This document shows positions 16,662-23,774 of a stretch of 61,625 nucleotides of DNA, piece by piece (within the stretch, counting starts at the first letter, position 1; each line of letters starts with the position of its first letter). The notes under the pieces were generated by a model that was not told the origin of the DNA, made no database searches, and was given only the letters and a program-made list of their open reading frames with translations. The DNA comes from an uncultured Chloroflexota bacterium. Its GTDB lineage: Bacteria; Chloroflexota; Anaerolineae; UBA4142; SHND01. The stretch lies in NCBI GenBank assembly GCA_937870825.1, contig CALMZO010000260.1, positions 1-61,625 of the forward strand, written 5' to 3'. Both the position numbers and the translations under genes were made by a program.

Positions 16662-18101
16662 TCATTCACTAAAATCACTCACGAGTTTGTTGAATTTAAA
16701 TTCTGCGAGGTCTTCCATTGCCAAATCACATTGGCGTTTTGCGAGATGTTGTTTCAAGGCGGAACGTTCTGCGTCTTGACACAACACAATAAAAACAATC
16801 GAGTGGGATTTATTTTTGCCCAGCGCGGGATGCGGCGGCGGCGGAACAAACGTATCGAGAAATTCCGCGAGACCGTCGGGCTGGGTTTCGGGGGGCGCAA
16901 TGACAACAAACAACGGATTGTCTACCAAATGTTTTTGCAGCGAGCTCTTGAGCATTTCATTCGACATCGCGGTATTGCCAAAAAAACGTTTGAGCGCATC
17001 AAAAATTTCCGCCGCGCGAATCGGCGCGGGCTGCGCGCCGTCCAGCGGATTGAGCGGCACAAAAATTTTGGAACGCTTGGCGGCATATTTCGCGCGGCGC
17101 AAATAACTGTCGCCGGTAAATTCGGGATGCGTGCCTTGAAGGACCAGCGCGCGGGTGGGCGTATCTCGCGCAAAGAGCGGCACCAATTCGATGGCGGAAA
17201 GAATGTTGACCCAACTTGGTTTGATTTGTTGGAGCAGCACGAGTGGATTCACGCCCGGGTCGGTCGCCAACGCGGTGAGCGCCGCTTCCCATTCCAATAC
17301 ACTCGCAAACCACAACGCGCCCGCGACTTGAATCCGCAACTCTTCTCTGGGACAACCCTCTGCGACTTTTAATCCCAATTTCGATGCCGCATTTTTCAGC
17401 GCCTCGCGCGAGGACTCTTTCAGCGCGCCCGCAATCGTGCGCGCCAATGTTTCCATCGCGGTCTCGGCGGCTTCACCGTGCGCAAGCGTTTTGAGCCGCG
17501 CTAGAATCGCCGCCGTGATTTGCTCTGCATTGCCGACGGGTTCCATCCACGTCGCTTGCGGCGCTAACTTGGACGCGAGATGCGCTTGAAATTTTTCTGC
17601 GGAAACATCAAACAGCACAGGCACCACCACCAGGCGGTCATTGTACAAGACGCGTCCGCTTAGAAATTCAACCGCATTGTGGAACCAGTTGGACTCGAAT
17701 GCTTTGGGTGAAACGAGCAGCACGACAATGTGCGCGAGTCCGACCCACAAAAACATTTGCTCGTTCCATTCGTCATTTTTCTCAACCGGTTCGCCGTCCG
17801 GCAGAAGGATAAAATCTTTTTTCAGGGGTTCGGTGCTCAACGCATCTTGCAATAAGACGCGTACGTTCGCGGGCTTGGCTTCGTCCGCGTAATGCACGAG
17901 CGCGACGCGCCATTTATGCGGTTGGTCGGGCTGGGCGCCTTGAAAGATATTGATAGTGCCGTGACCCGCCTGATAGAGGTGCTGTTGGATATTGCTGCCC
18001 GCGGCAGCTTGCCCGACTTGCGCGTTTTCGCCGACGTGAATGCCCGAGGAGTTTGAAGCATTCGCGTCGTTGGTTTGAGGAGCAAGTGGATTGGGAGGCA
18101 T
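16662..18101 (-). CDS. TIR-domain protein with N-terminal QAAAGxNIQQ module
   Basis: The 479-residue protein starts MPPNPLAPQTNDANASNSSG. Residues 21-40 form a Gly/Asn/Gln-rich module (VGENAQVGQAAAGSNIQQ) shared with the caspase protein encoded just upstream. A divergent TIR domain follows (about 63-205; IVVLLVSPKAFESNWFHNAVEF holds the usual S-x-W...E region), then a helical part and an alpha/beta C-terminal part (LFVVIAPPETQPDG, SIVFIVLCQDAE) of unknown family. The start has no strong Shine-Dalgarno, but the gap to the caspase stop codon is only 17 bases. An NAD-cleaving or signalling role is an inference. Confidence 0.75.
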   Translation of the reverse strand: MPPNPLAPQTNDANASNSSGIHVGENAQVGQAAAGSNIQQHLYQAGHGTINIFQGAQPDQPHKWRVALVHYADEAKPANVRVLLQDALSTEPLKKDFILLPDGEPVEKNDEWNEQMFLWVGLAHIVVLLVSPKAFESNWFHNAVEFLSGRVLYNDRLVVVPVLFDVSAEKFQAHLASKLAPQATWMEPVGNAEQITAAILARLKTLAHGEAAETAMETLARTIAGALKESSREALKNAASKLGLKVAEGCPREELRIQVAGALWFASVLEWEAALTALATDPGVNPLVLLQQIKPSWVNILSAIELVPLFARDTPTRALVLQGTHPEFTGDSYLRRAKYAAKRSKIFVPLNPLDGAQPAPIRAAEIFDALKRFFGNTAMSNEMLKSSLQKHLVDNPLFVVIAPPETQPDGLAEFLDTFVPPPPHPALGKNKSHSIVFIVLCQDAERSALKQHLAKRQCDLAMEDLAEFKFNKLVSDFSE

Positions 18102-18118
18102 AGAGAAACAAAAATCGG

Positions 18119-19456
18119 TCAGTTCGCTGCTTGTACTTTTTTCGCTACGAGTTCGATTGCTTTGGCAACCCCGGCGATAGGATTCAACAGCGCGGCGGCA
18201 GTCACCTGCAAAATGTCGGGGGCAATGTCCTGGAGATCTTCGAGCCAACGTTTCACGCGATTTGCGTTTGCATCCTCGCCTTTGCTCACTTCATTTTCAA
18301 TATCTTGAACCACATCTTTGATTTCTTTCTTTGTAACTTTCGGGTCGTCAGGACGGGCGTCGACCTTTTGATAAACAGATTGAAACAGCGTGGCGAGGTC
18401 CCCTACGCTTGTGCTGTACGTAATCGTCTGTTGAATATTTGTGCCCGCGGCGGCTTGAGACACATTGGCGCCCGCGCCAATGTTCACGACATTGGAACCG
18501 CTGATATTTTGATTGTTAGAATTTTGAGTCACAGTATTGTTTGAACCCGTGATGTTGGATACCGTTGCGCCTGCGCCAATCGTTACAACATTGGCTGCCG
18601 TGTTTGGCGGTGGTAATGTCATCAACCCCGCGTCAGCCAGATTTCCCGGAGTGCTGCCTTTGTACAACGCGACGGGAAATGGTCCGACGCCTTGCAAGAT
18701 AGTCAACACGGGTTCTTGGACTGCTTGATATTTGCTTGCCCCTTGCTGTGCGCGTTTGTAAAGCCATTCATACAATTCAAATAAACCGATGTAGCCGTTT
18801 TTATTGCTTACGCCGTTCCCATTCAGTCCTTGCACTAACGCATCACCGAAAAATGTGCGCGGCGCACCGATATCAAACATCGAGTACTGGTTTCCGCGAC
18901 TGGCAGTGATGATGACGCGTCCCTCGCCCGTGCGTAGAATCGCGCTGGACAATTCGTCAGGGGGCGGCGTCCCAAGTGTGGGAGGAACCGGAGTACTCGG
19001 TGCGAGAGCGGGCGCAACGAGTCCTGAAAAACAGGCATTGATGAGAAGCAAGATTTTCTGTGCCGCAATCGCGCGCAGCGCGTCCAACAGTTCGGTTTGC
19101 CTCAATGCGTTGCCGCTCTTGATGCTCTTGATAGACGCGAATTCGGTCTCGTGTGTGGCGAAATGCCAAGTGCCATCATCTGCGGGCGCGCCATGTCCCG
19201 CGAGAAAAATAAAAACGCTGTCGCCTTTTTCCACGCGCCCCGCGATCGTTTTGAGCGCGGCGAGAATGTTTGCGCGTGTCGCGTTTTCGTTAAAGAGAAA
19301 TGTGACGTGATTCGGAGGATACGCGCAGACAGCGGGATTGATGAGTGCGTCGTACACGCCCTTGGCATCATTATAGGTAATCGGAACACTATACGCGGTG
19401 TCTTTGTAATTTCCGACGCCGACGACAAGCGCATGTCCTTGTGTGAACTCTGCCAT
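18119..19456 (-). CDS. Caspase-family (C14) protease with module shared with the TIR protein
   Basis: The 445-residue protein has an N-terminal caspase/metacaspase p20-like domain. The catalytic dyad is His88 in FLAGHGAP and Cys142 in LLINACFSG, both intact. After the protease (to about 265) comes a low-complexity Gly/Asn/Thr segment and a module (326-345; NIGAGANVSQAAAGTNIQQ) nearly identical to residues 21-40 of the TIR protein. The C-terminal helical region (about 355-445; VKRWLEDLQDIAPDILQVT) resembles effector-associated helical domains. GAGGAG precedes the ATG at 19456. It is the first gene of the minus-strand operon, with its own promoter. Confidence 0.88.
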   Translation of the reverse strand: MAEFTQGHALVVGVGNYKDTAYSVPITYNDAKGVYDALINPAVCAYPPNHVTFLFNENATRANILAALKTIAGRVEKGDSVFIFLAGHGAPADDGTWHFATHETEFASIKSIKSGNALRQTELLDALRAIAAQKILLLINACFSGLVAPALAPSTPVPPTLGTPPPDELSSAILRTGEGRVIITASRGNQYSMFDIGAPRTFFGDALVQGLNGNGVSNKNGYIGLFELYEWLYKRAQQGASKYQAVQEPVLTILQGVGPFPVALYKGSTPGNLADAGLMTLPPPNTAANVVTIGAGATVSNITGSNNTVTQNSNNQNISGSNVVNIGAGANVSQAAAGTNIQQTITYSTSVGDLATLFQSVYQKVDARPDDPKVTKKEIKDVVQDIENEVSKGEDANANRVKRWLEDLQDIAPDILQVTAAALLNPIAGVAKAIELVAKKVQAAN

Positions 19457-19470
19457 GCTGAACTCCTCTC

Positions 19471-19516
19471 GGACATTGTCCAAACAGATTATACGCTCGC
19501 AACTCCATCGTTTCAA
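19471..19516 (-). promoter_or_regulatory. Promoter and palindrome in front of the caspase operon
   Basis: On the minus strand TTGAAA (19511-19516) and TATAAT (19488-19493) are 17 bases apart, a near-consensus sigma70 promoter. The perfect palindrome GGACATTGTCC (19471-19481) covers the expected start of transcription and could be an operator. Confidence 0.65.
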
Positions 19517-19523
19517 TCCCCGT

Positions 19524-19731
19524 TAGGGCAAACGCATTTGAAATTGCCGCGCCTGCATGAAATAGAATTTCACGGCTGAAAAAAGACAAAATGCTCCGCC
19601 TTCACAATCGCCGCGCGCTTTAAACTTTTTTCAGACGGCAATTTCCAATTGCTGAAACCCCGCGAATCAAACGGAAATTCGCATTATTCAGCACCTGCCC
19701 CAAAAAACATTTTTCAAATGCGTTTGCCCTA
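19524..19731. mobile_element. MITE-like element with perfect 20-bp terminal inverted repeats
   Basis: TAGGGCAAACGCATTTGAAA (19524-19543) is repeated exactly in inverse orientation at 19712-19731. A second, imperfect pair lies further in (CGGCTGAAAAAAG near 19572 and CTTTTTTCAGACGG near 19626). The 208-bp element has no coding capacity. It lies between the promoter of the caspase operon and that of the PqqD-like gene. No clean target duplication was seen. Confidence 0.75.
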
Positions 19732-19743
19732 TAAAATCCCCTA

Positions 19744-19771
19744 TTGACATTCTCATTACTTTTAGGATAAT
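19744..19771 (+). promoter_or_regulatory. Sigma70-type promoter for the PqqD-like gene
   Basis: TTGACA (19744-19749) and GATAAT (19766-19771) are spaced by 16 bases, 12 bases outside the MITE-like element and about 70 bases before the ATG at 19840. Confidence 0.65.
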
Positions 19772-19839
19772 ACGAACATTCTCGCGCGGTCCCGCACACC
19801 ACACCCAACGCCTCGCATACCCATATTCAAGGAGCCAAA

Positions 19840-20310
19840 ATGAACCCATCCTTTCCCCAAGCCCGCCGTTCGCAAATCATCGCGCAAAAGATGGACAATG
19901 AACTTGTCGTGTATGACACCATAAACGCCCAAGCAAATGTCTTGAACCACACCGCCGCCGTCATTTGGAAATTTTGCGACGGCAAAACGAGCCTGCACGA
20001 AATCGCGACACGCGCCGCGCACGAGTTGAATGCGCCCGTTGACGAAAAACTCGTATGGTACACGCTCGACCAATTGTCCAAAAAGAATTTGCTGGAGACG
20101 CGCGCGGCTCTGCCCGCCCACCTGAAAGGAATGACACGCCGCGATTTTCTCCGCGCCGGAGCCGTGAGCGCGGCAGTGATGCTTCCTGTCATCGTTTCGA
20201 TGACCGCGCCCAAAGCGACGAATGCGGCGAGTTGTCTCGCCAGCGGACAGCCGTGTACAGTAGGTTCCGAGTGCTGTTCCACCATCTGCACAGCGAATAC
20301 CTGCGAATAA
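19840..20310 (+). CDS. PqqD-like domain fused to a Tat signal and a knottin-like Cys-rich tail
   Basis: The 156-residue protein has three parts. Residues about 15-90 form a PqqD-like winged-helix fold (LVVYDTINAQANVLNHTAAV, then IWKFCDGKTSLHEIATRA), the fold used as a RiPP recognition element. Residues about 98-130 are an internal twin-arginine segment (MTRRDFLRAGAVSAAVMLP) with a hydrophobic stretch. The last 25 residues hold six Cys spaced C-x6-C-x5-CC-x3-C-x4-C (132, 139, 145, 146, 150, 155), the inhibitor-cystine-knot pattern. AAGGAG stands before the ATG. No radical SAM or other maturase lies nearby. Export of a disulfide-rich peptide with a cytoplasmic PqqD part is inferred. Confidence 0.82.
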   Translation: MNPSFPQARRSQIIAQKMDNELVVYDTINAQANVLNHTAAVIWKFCDGKTSLHEIATRAAHELNAPVDEKLVWYTLDQLSKKNLLETRAALPAHLKGMTRRDFLRAGAVSAAVMLPVIVSMTAPKATNAASCLASGQPCTVGSECCSTICTANTCE

Positions 20311-20363
20311 TTGCAATTCCGGACTCTGCACGCTACTTGAGGGAGCCGTGGTTTACAATCACA

Positions 20364-20401
20364 AAACGAGACAGAACGAGAACTGTCTCGTTTCTTTTTT
20401 T
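20364..20401 (+). terminator. Intrinsic terminator after the PqqD-like gene
   Basis: AAACGAGACAG (20364-20374) pairs with 20383-20393 across an 8-base loop, followed by CTTTTTTTT. It lies just before the next start codon, so the downstream gene depends on readthrough or on its own promoter. Confidence 0.85.
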
Positions 20402-20411
20402 TGCCTAACTC

Positions 20412-21596
20412 ATGTCCACACGCGCCAAACCGCAACGCAAGGCACAACGTGAACGCGCCCAAGCCGCCGCGCAAGCTTCGGCTGCCGCGCCGCAAGAACC
20501 AAAATCACTTCCCCTCATAAGTGTTTTCACCAACACACTGCCGAACATTCTGAATCAACTCGGCATCTCGCTCGCCGTGTCCACGTATCAAGCGGGCAAA
20601 GTGATTTTCGTGCGCCACGATAACGGCGTCATCAACACGCACTTTCGCAATTTCGGCAAACCGATGGGCATCGCCGCCGACACTTCGCGTCTCACCATCG
20701 GCGGACAAAATACCGTGTGGACGTACCGCAATCTCCCCGCCGTCGCGCCGAAACTTGAACCCGTTGGCAAACACGATGCCGCGTATCTCCCGCGCCAAAT
20801 TCATGTCACGGGCGACATTGACATTCACGAGTTGGGTTATGCAATTGATGGCGAATTGTGGTTGGTGAACACGCGGTTTTGTACGCTCTGCACACTCGAC
20901 CCCGACCACAGTTTCAATCCGCGTTGGCGTCCGCCGTTCGTCACTGCCCTCGCACCCGAAGACAGATGTCATCTCAACGGGCTCGCGATGGTGGACGGCG
21001 CGCCGCGTTATGTGACGATGTTGGGCGAGACGGATTCCGTCGGCGGTTGGCGCGAGAACAAACGCAACGGCGGTCTGTTAATGGACGTGACGACGAACGA
21101 AATTTTACTGCGCGGGCTTTCGATGCCGCACTCGCCGCGCTGGTATCAAAACAAATTGTGGATTCTCGAATCGGGCGAAGGTTCGCTCGCGCTGGTGGAT
21201 TTGGAAACGCGGGCATGGAAAACGGTCTGTCAATTGCCGGGCTTTACGCGCGGCATCTCGTTCATCGGTCCGCTCGCGTTCATCGGTCTGTCGCAAGTGC
21301 GCGAGAGCGCGGTGTTTTCGGGAATTCCGCTCGTCGAACGCGTGCAGGAACGCACGTGCGGCGTGTGGTGCGTGAATATCAACACGGGCGAGACGCTCGG
21401 CTTTTTGCGCTTCGAGTCCGGCGTCCAAGAAATTTTTGCCGTGCAAATTTTGCCCGCGCGGTTTCCCGAAATGTTAGAATGGACGGACGAACGTTTGAAA
21501 CATTCGTACGTAATTCCTGATGAAGCACTAAAGGATGTGCCGCGCGAGCGGAGAGATGGAGGAAAGGAGGAAAGGAGGGAGGGAGAGCAAGCGTAA
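20412..21596 (+). CDS. TIGR03032/DUF4915-type conserved protein
   Basis: The 394-residue product starts with a Lys/Arg/Gln/Ala-rich tail (about 1-30). A conserved beta-rich body follows, with GQNTVWTYRNLP, PRQIHVTGDIDIHELGYA, LWLVNTRFCTLCTLD, WRPPFVTALAPEDRCHLNGL and GFTRGISFIGPLAFIGLSQ, which I recognise as the TIGR03032 family. Its biochemical role is unknown; the fold is propeller-like. The extreme C-terminus (PRERRDGGKEERREGEQA) is low-complexity. No Shine-Dalgarno is visible before the ATG at 20412. Confidence 0.85.
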   Translation: MSTRAKPQRKAQRERAQAAAQASAAAPQEPKSLPLISVFTNTLPNILNQLGISLAVSTYQAGKVIFVRHDNGVINTHFRNFGKPMGIAADTSRLTIGGQNTVWTYRNLPAVAPKLEPVGKHDAAYLPRQIHVTGDIDIHELGYAIDGELWLVNTRFCTLCTLDPDHSFNPRWRPPFVTALAPEDRCHLNGLAMVDGAPRYVTMLGETDSVGGWRENKRNGGLLMDVTTNEILLRGLSMPHSPRWYQNKLWILESGEGSLALVDLETRAWKTVCQLPGFTRGISFIGPLAFIGLSQVRESAVFSGIPLVERVQERTCGVWCVNINTGETLGFLRFESGVQEIFAVQILPARFPEMLEWTDERLKHSYVIPDEALKDVPRERRDGGKEERREGEQA

Positions 21597-21703
21597 AGCA
21601 GTGAAGGGGGGTGAACCGCGCTGCAAGGCGCGATGGTGATGATAGTTTGATGATAGACGCATGATAAAGTACTGTAGATTTCCAAGCGAAAGGACAACCC
21701 ACA

Positions 21704-23581
21704 ATGTCTCAAGATACGTCGAACACGAGTCCACTGGTCGCCGCGTGGCGACAACAACTGCTCGCCGCGCGGACGAATCCCTTTTTATTTCAACTCTTGT
21801 TGAAACAATTGCAGCGCGTTTTGAAACGGCTTGCCTATTTTTACGCGCAGCTTGCGTCGTTGCCGCGCCGCAACCGGCGCGCCTTGCAGCGCGCGCTGGC
21901 GACATCGCTCATCGGCGCGGCGATGCTGCTCGCGTTGAGCAGTGCGCCTGTCGCGCTCGCCAACAGCATCACCGTCAGCGGCGCGTGCACGCTCGACGAA
22001 GCGATTGCGAATGCGAACGACGACGCCGCAACGTTTCCCGATTGCGCGGCGGGCAGCGGCGCGGACACGCTTTATTTGACCGCCAACATCACGCTCGGCG
22101 CAGCATTGCCCAACATCACGAGCGAGATTACGCTCGAAGGCAACAATTTTTATGTGGACGGCGCAAACGCCTTTCGCGTGTTTTACGTGAGCAGCACAGG
22201 CGATTTCACCGTCAACGAAACGATCATTCAGAATGGACATGCCATCAGCGACAATGGCGGCGGCATTCTTAATGCTGGCATCTTGGAAATCACCAACAGC
22301 ACGCTCAGCGGCAATGACGCCGATTACGGCGGCGGCGCGATTCTTAACGGTATCTACGGCACATTGACCGTCACCAACAGCACGCTCAGCGGCAATACCG
22401 CAATGTTCGATGGCGGCGCGATTGATAACAATGGCATTGCGACCATCACCAACAGCACGCTCAGCGGTAATTACGCAGTGTTCGATGCCGGCGCGATTGA
22501 TAACAATGGCACTCTTACCATCACCAACAGCACGCTCAGCGGCAATTCCGCAAATGACGAGGGCGGCGCGATTGAAAACGATGAAATTGCGACCATCACC
22601 GACAGCACACTCAGCGGCAATTCCGCAGTCGATGATGGCGGCGCGATTGATAACGATAGTGGTTCCACAATGACCATCACCAACAGCACGATCAGCGGCA
22701 ATTCCGCATCGTCTATAGGCGGTGTGGTGGAAAATGAGGGCATTCTGGAAATCATCAACAGCACCCTCACCGGCAATTCCGCAACGGGCCAGGGCGGCGC
22801 AATTTACAACGATTTTGGGGATACAACCACTCTCATCCGCACGCTGATTAGCGGCAACACCTCCGCAACCAGCGGCAACGAAATCTATAACCGCGCAGGC
22901 GGCACGGTCAATGCTGACAACTATAACCTGTTCGGACACAGCGGCGAAACGAACGCCCAAGCATTCTATAACTTTACGCCCGGCGCATCCGACATTACGA
23001 CGACGAGCGACGGCACAATGCCCACCGCGCTCGGCAGCATCCTCGACACCACGCTCGCGCTCAATAGCAATCCGAATGGCACTCTGACCCACGCGCTCAT
23101 CAGCGGCAGTCCCGCGCTCGACAAAGCGCCGAACACTGCGTGCAGCGCGGCAGTCGGTTCGCCTACCTTTGGCGCGGGTGGGCTTGACCAACGCGGTTTC
23201 GCGCGCAACGTGGACTTTGTGCCGCCGCCCACCCCGAACGACTGCGACATCGGCGCATTTGAATTGCAACTGTCCACCGCCGTCAACGTGACGAACGTGC
23301 GCGCCATCGCACAGGAAAACAAAAATATTTTGAAATGGCAGACGACGAGCGAGTCCCAAATCGCGGGCTTTAACGTGTTCCGCAAACAGGGCAAAGCCCA
23401 ATGGGTTCAAGTGAACGCCAAATTCAAACAAGCGAAGCATTCCGGCAGTCCGCAAGGCAACAAGTATGCCTTTCGCGATAAAAAAGTAAAAGCGGGGAAA
23501 ACGTATCGCTACAAAATCGAGGTCAAGTATCTGGATGGACGCAGCGAGTGGACCGAAGTTGTCAAAGTGAAAACGCCATAG
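21704..23581 (+). CDS. Right-handed beta-helix surface protein with C-terminal Fn3-like domain (paralogue 1)
   Basis: The 625-residue protein has an unusual N-terminus: about 55 polar/amphipathic residues (RTNPFLFQLLLKQLQRVLKR...) come before a basic PRRNRRALQRA and a hydrophobic signal segment (SLIGAAMLLALSSAPVALA). Residues about 150-400 consist of roughly ten copies of a polymorphic repeat of the form ITNSTLSGNxAxxxGGAI, typical of secreted parallel beta-helices. A NYNLFGHSGET motif and a CDIGAFELQ end follow, then an Fn3-like C-terminal domain (WQTTSESQIAGFNVFRK). It is probably an exported adhesin-like protein. AAAGGAC precedes the ATG. Its ends are almost identical to those of the next gene. 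Confidence 0.85.
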   Translation: MSQDTSNTSPLVAAWRQQLLAARTNPFLFQLLLKQLQRVLKRLAYFYAQLASLPRRNRRALQRALATSLIGAAMLLALSSAPVALANSITVSGACTLDEAIANANDDAATFPDCAAGSGADTLYLTANITLGAALPNITSEITLEGNNFYVDGANAFRVFYVSSTGDFTVNETIIQNGHAISDNGGGILNAGILEITNSTLSGNDADYGGGAILNGIYGTLTVTNSTLSGNTAMFDGGAIDNNGIATITNSTLSGNYAVFDAGAIDNNGTLTITNSTLSGNSANDEGGAIENDEIATITDSTLSGNSAVDDGGAIDNDSGSTMTITNSTISGNSASSIGGVVENEGILEIINSTLTGNSATGQGGAIYNDFGDTTTLIRTLISGNTSATSGNEIYNRAGGTVNADNYNLFGHSGETNAQAFYNFTPGASDITTTSDGTMPTALGSILDTTLALNSNPNGTLTHALISGSPALDKAPNTACSAAVGSPTFGAGGLDQRGFARNVDFVPPPTPNDCDIGAFELQLSTAVNVTNVRAIAQENKNILKWQTTSESQIAGFNVFRKQGKAQWVQVNAKFKQAKHSGSPQGNKYAFRDKKVKAGKTYRYKIEVKYLDGRSEWTEVVKVKTP

Positions 23582-23588
23582 AGTTTTG

Positions 23589-23633
23589 AAAAAATTGTGC
23601 GAGCGACGCCAGAACGCTCGCACAATTTTTTTT
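23589..23633 (+). terminator. Intrinsic terminator between the two beta-helix genes
   Basis: A 17-bp stem (23589-23605 with 23615-23631) around a 9-base loop is followed by T. Confidence 0.9.
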
Positions 23634-23774
23634 CGCGCCACCCCATTTTCTTTTCGCGTCATGTAGTGTACAATTTCGCATTCCCCCAATACGAGCCGCC
23701 CTCACATACACAGCAATCGCTCATTCCATCGTGCGCGGTGTCCGCACAGTGTCGTAATCAAAGGAGCAAACAAC

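Noticed and set aside
19516..19741. ATCCCC copies as target duplication of the MITE-like element
   Set aside because: They lie at unequal distances from the two ends (two and four bases), so they are not a clean duplication.
21785..23689. 634-codon open frame antisense to the first beta-helix gene
   Set aside because: It mirrors the repeats of the sense gene, has no plausible start signal, and its translation shows only low-complexity Ala/Val/Arg.
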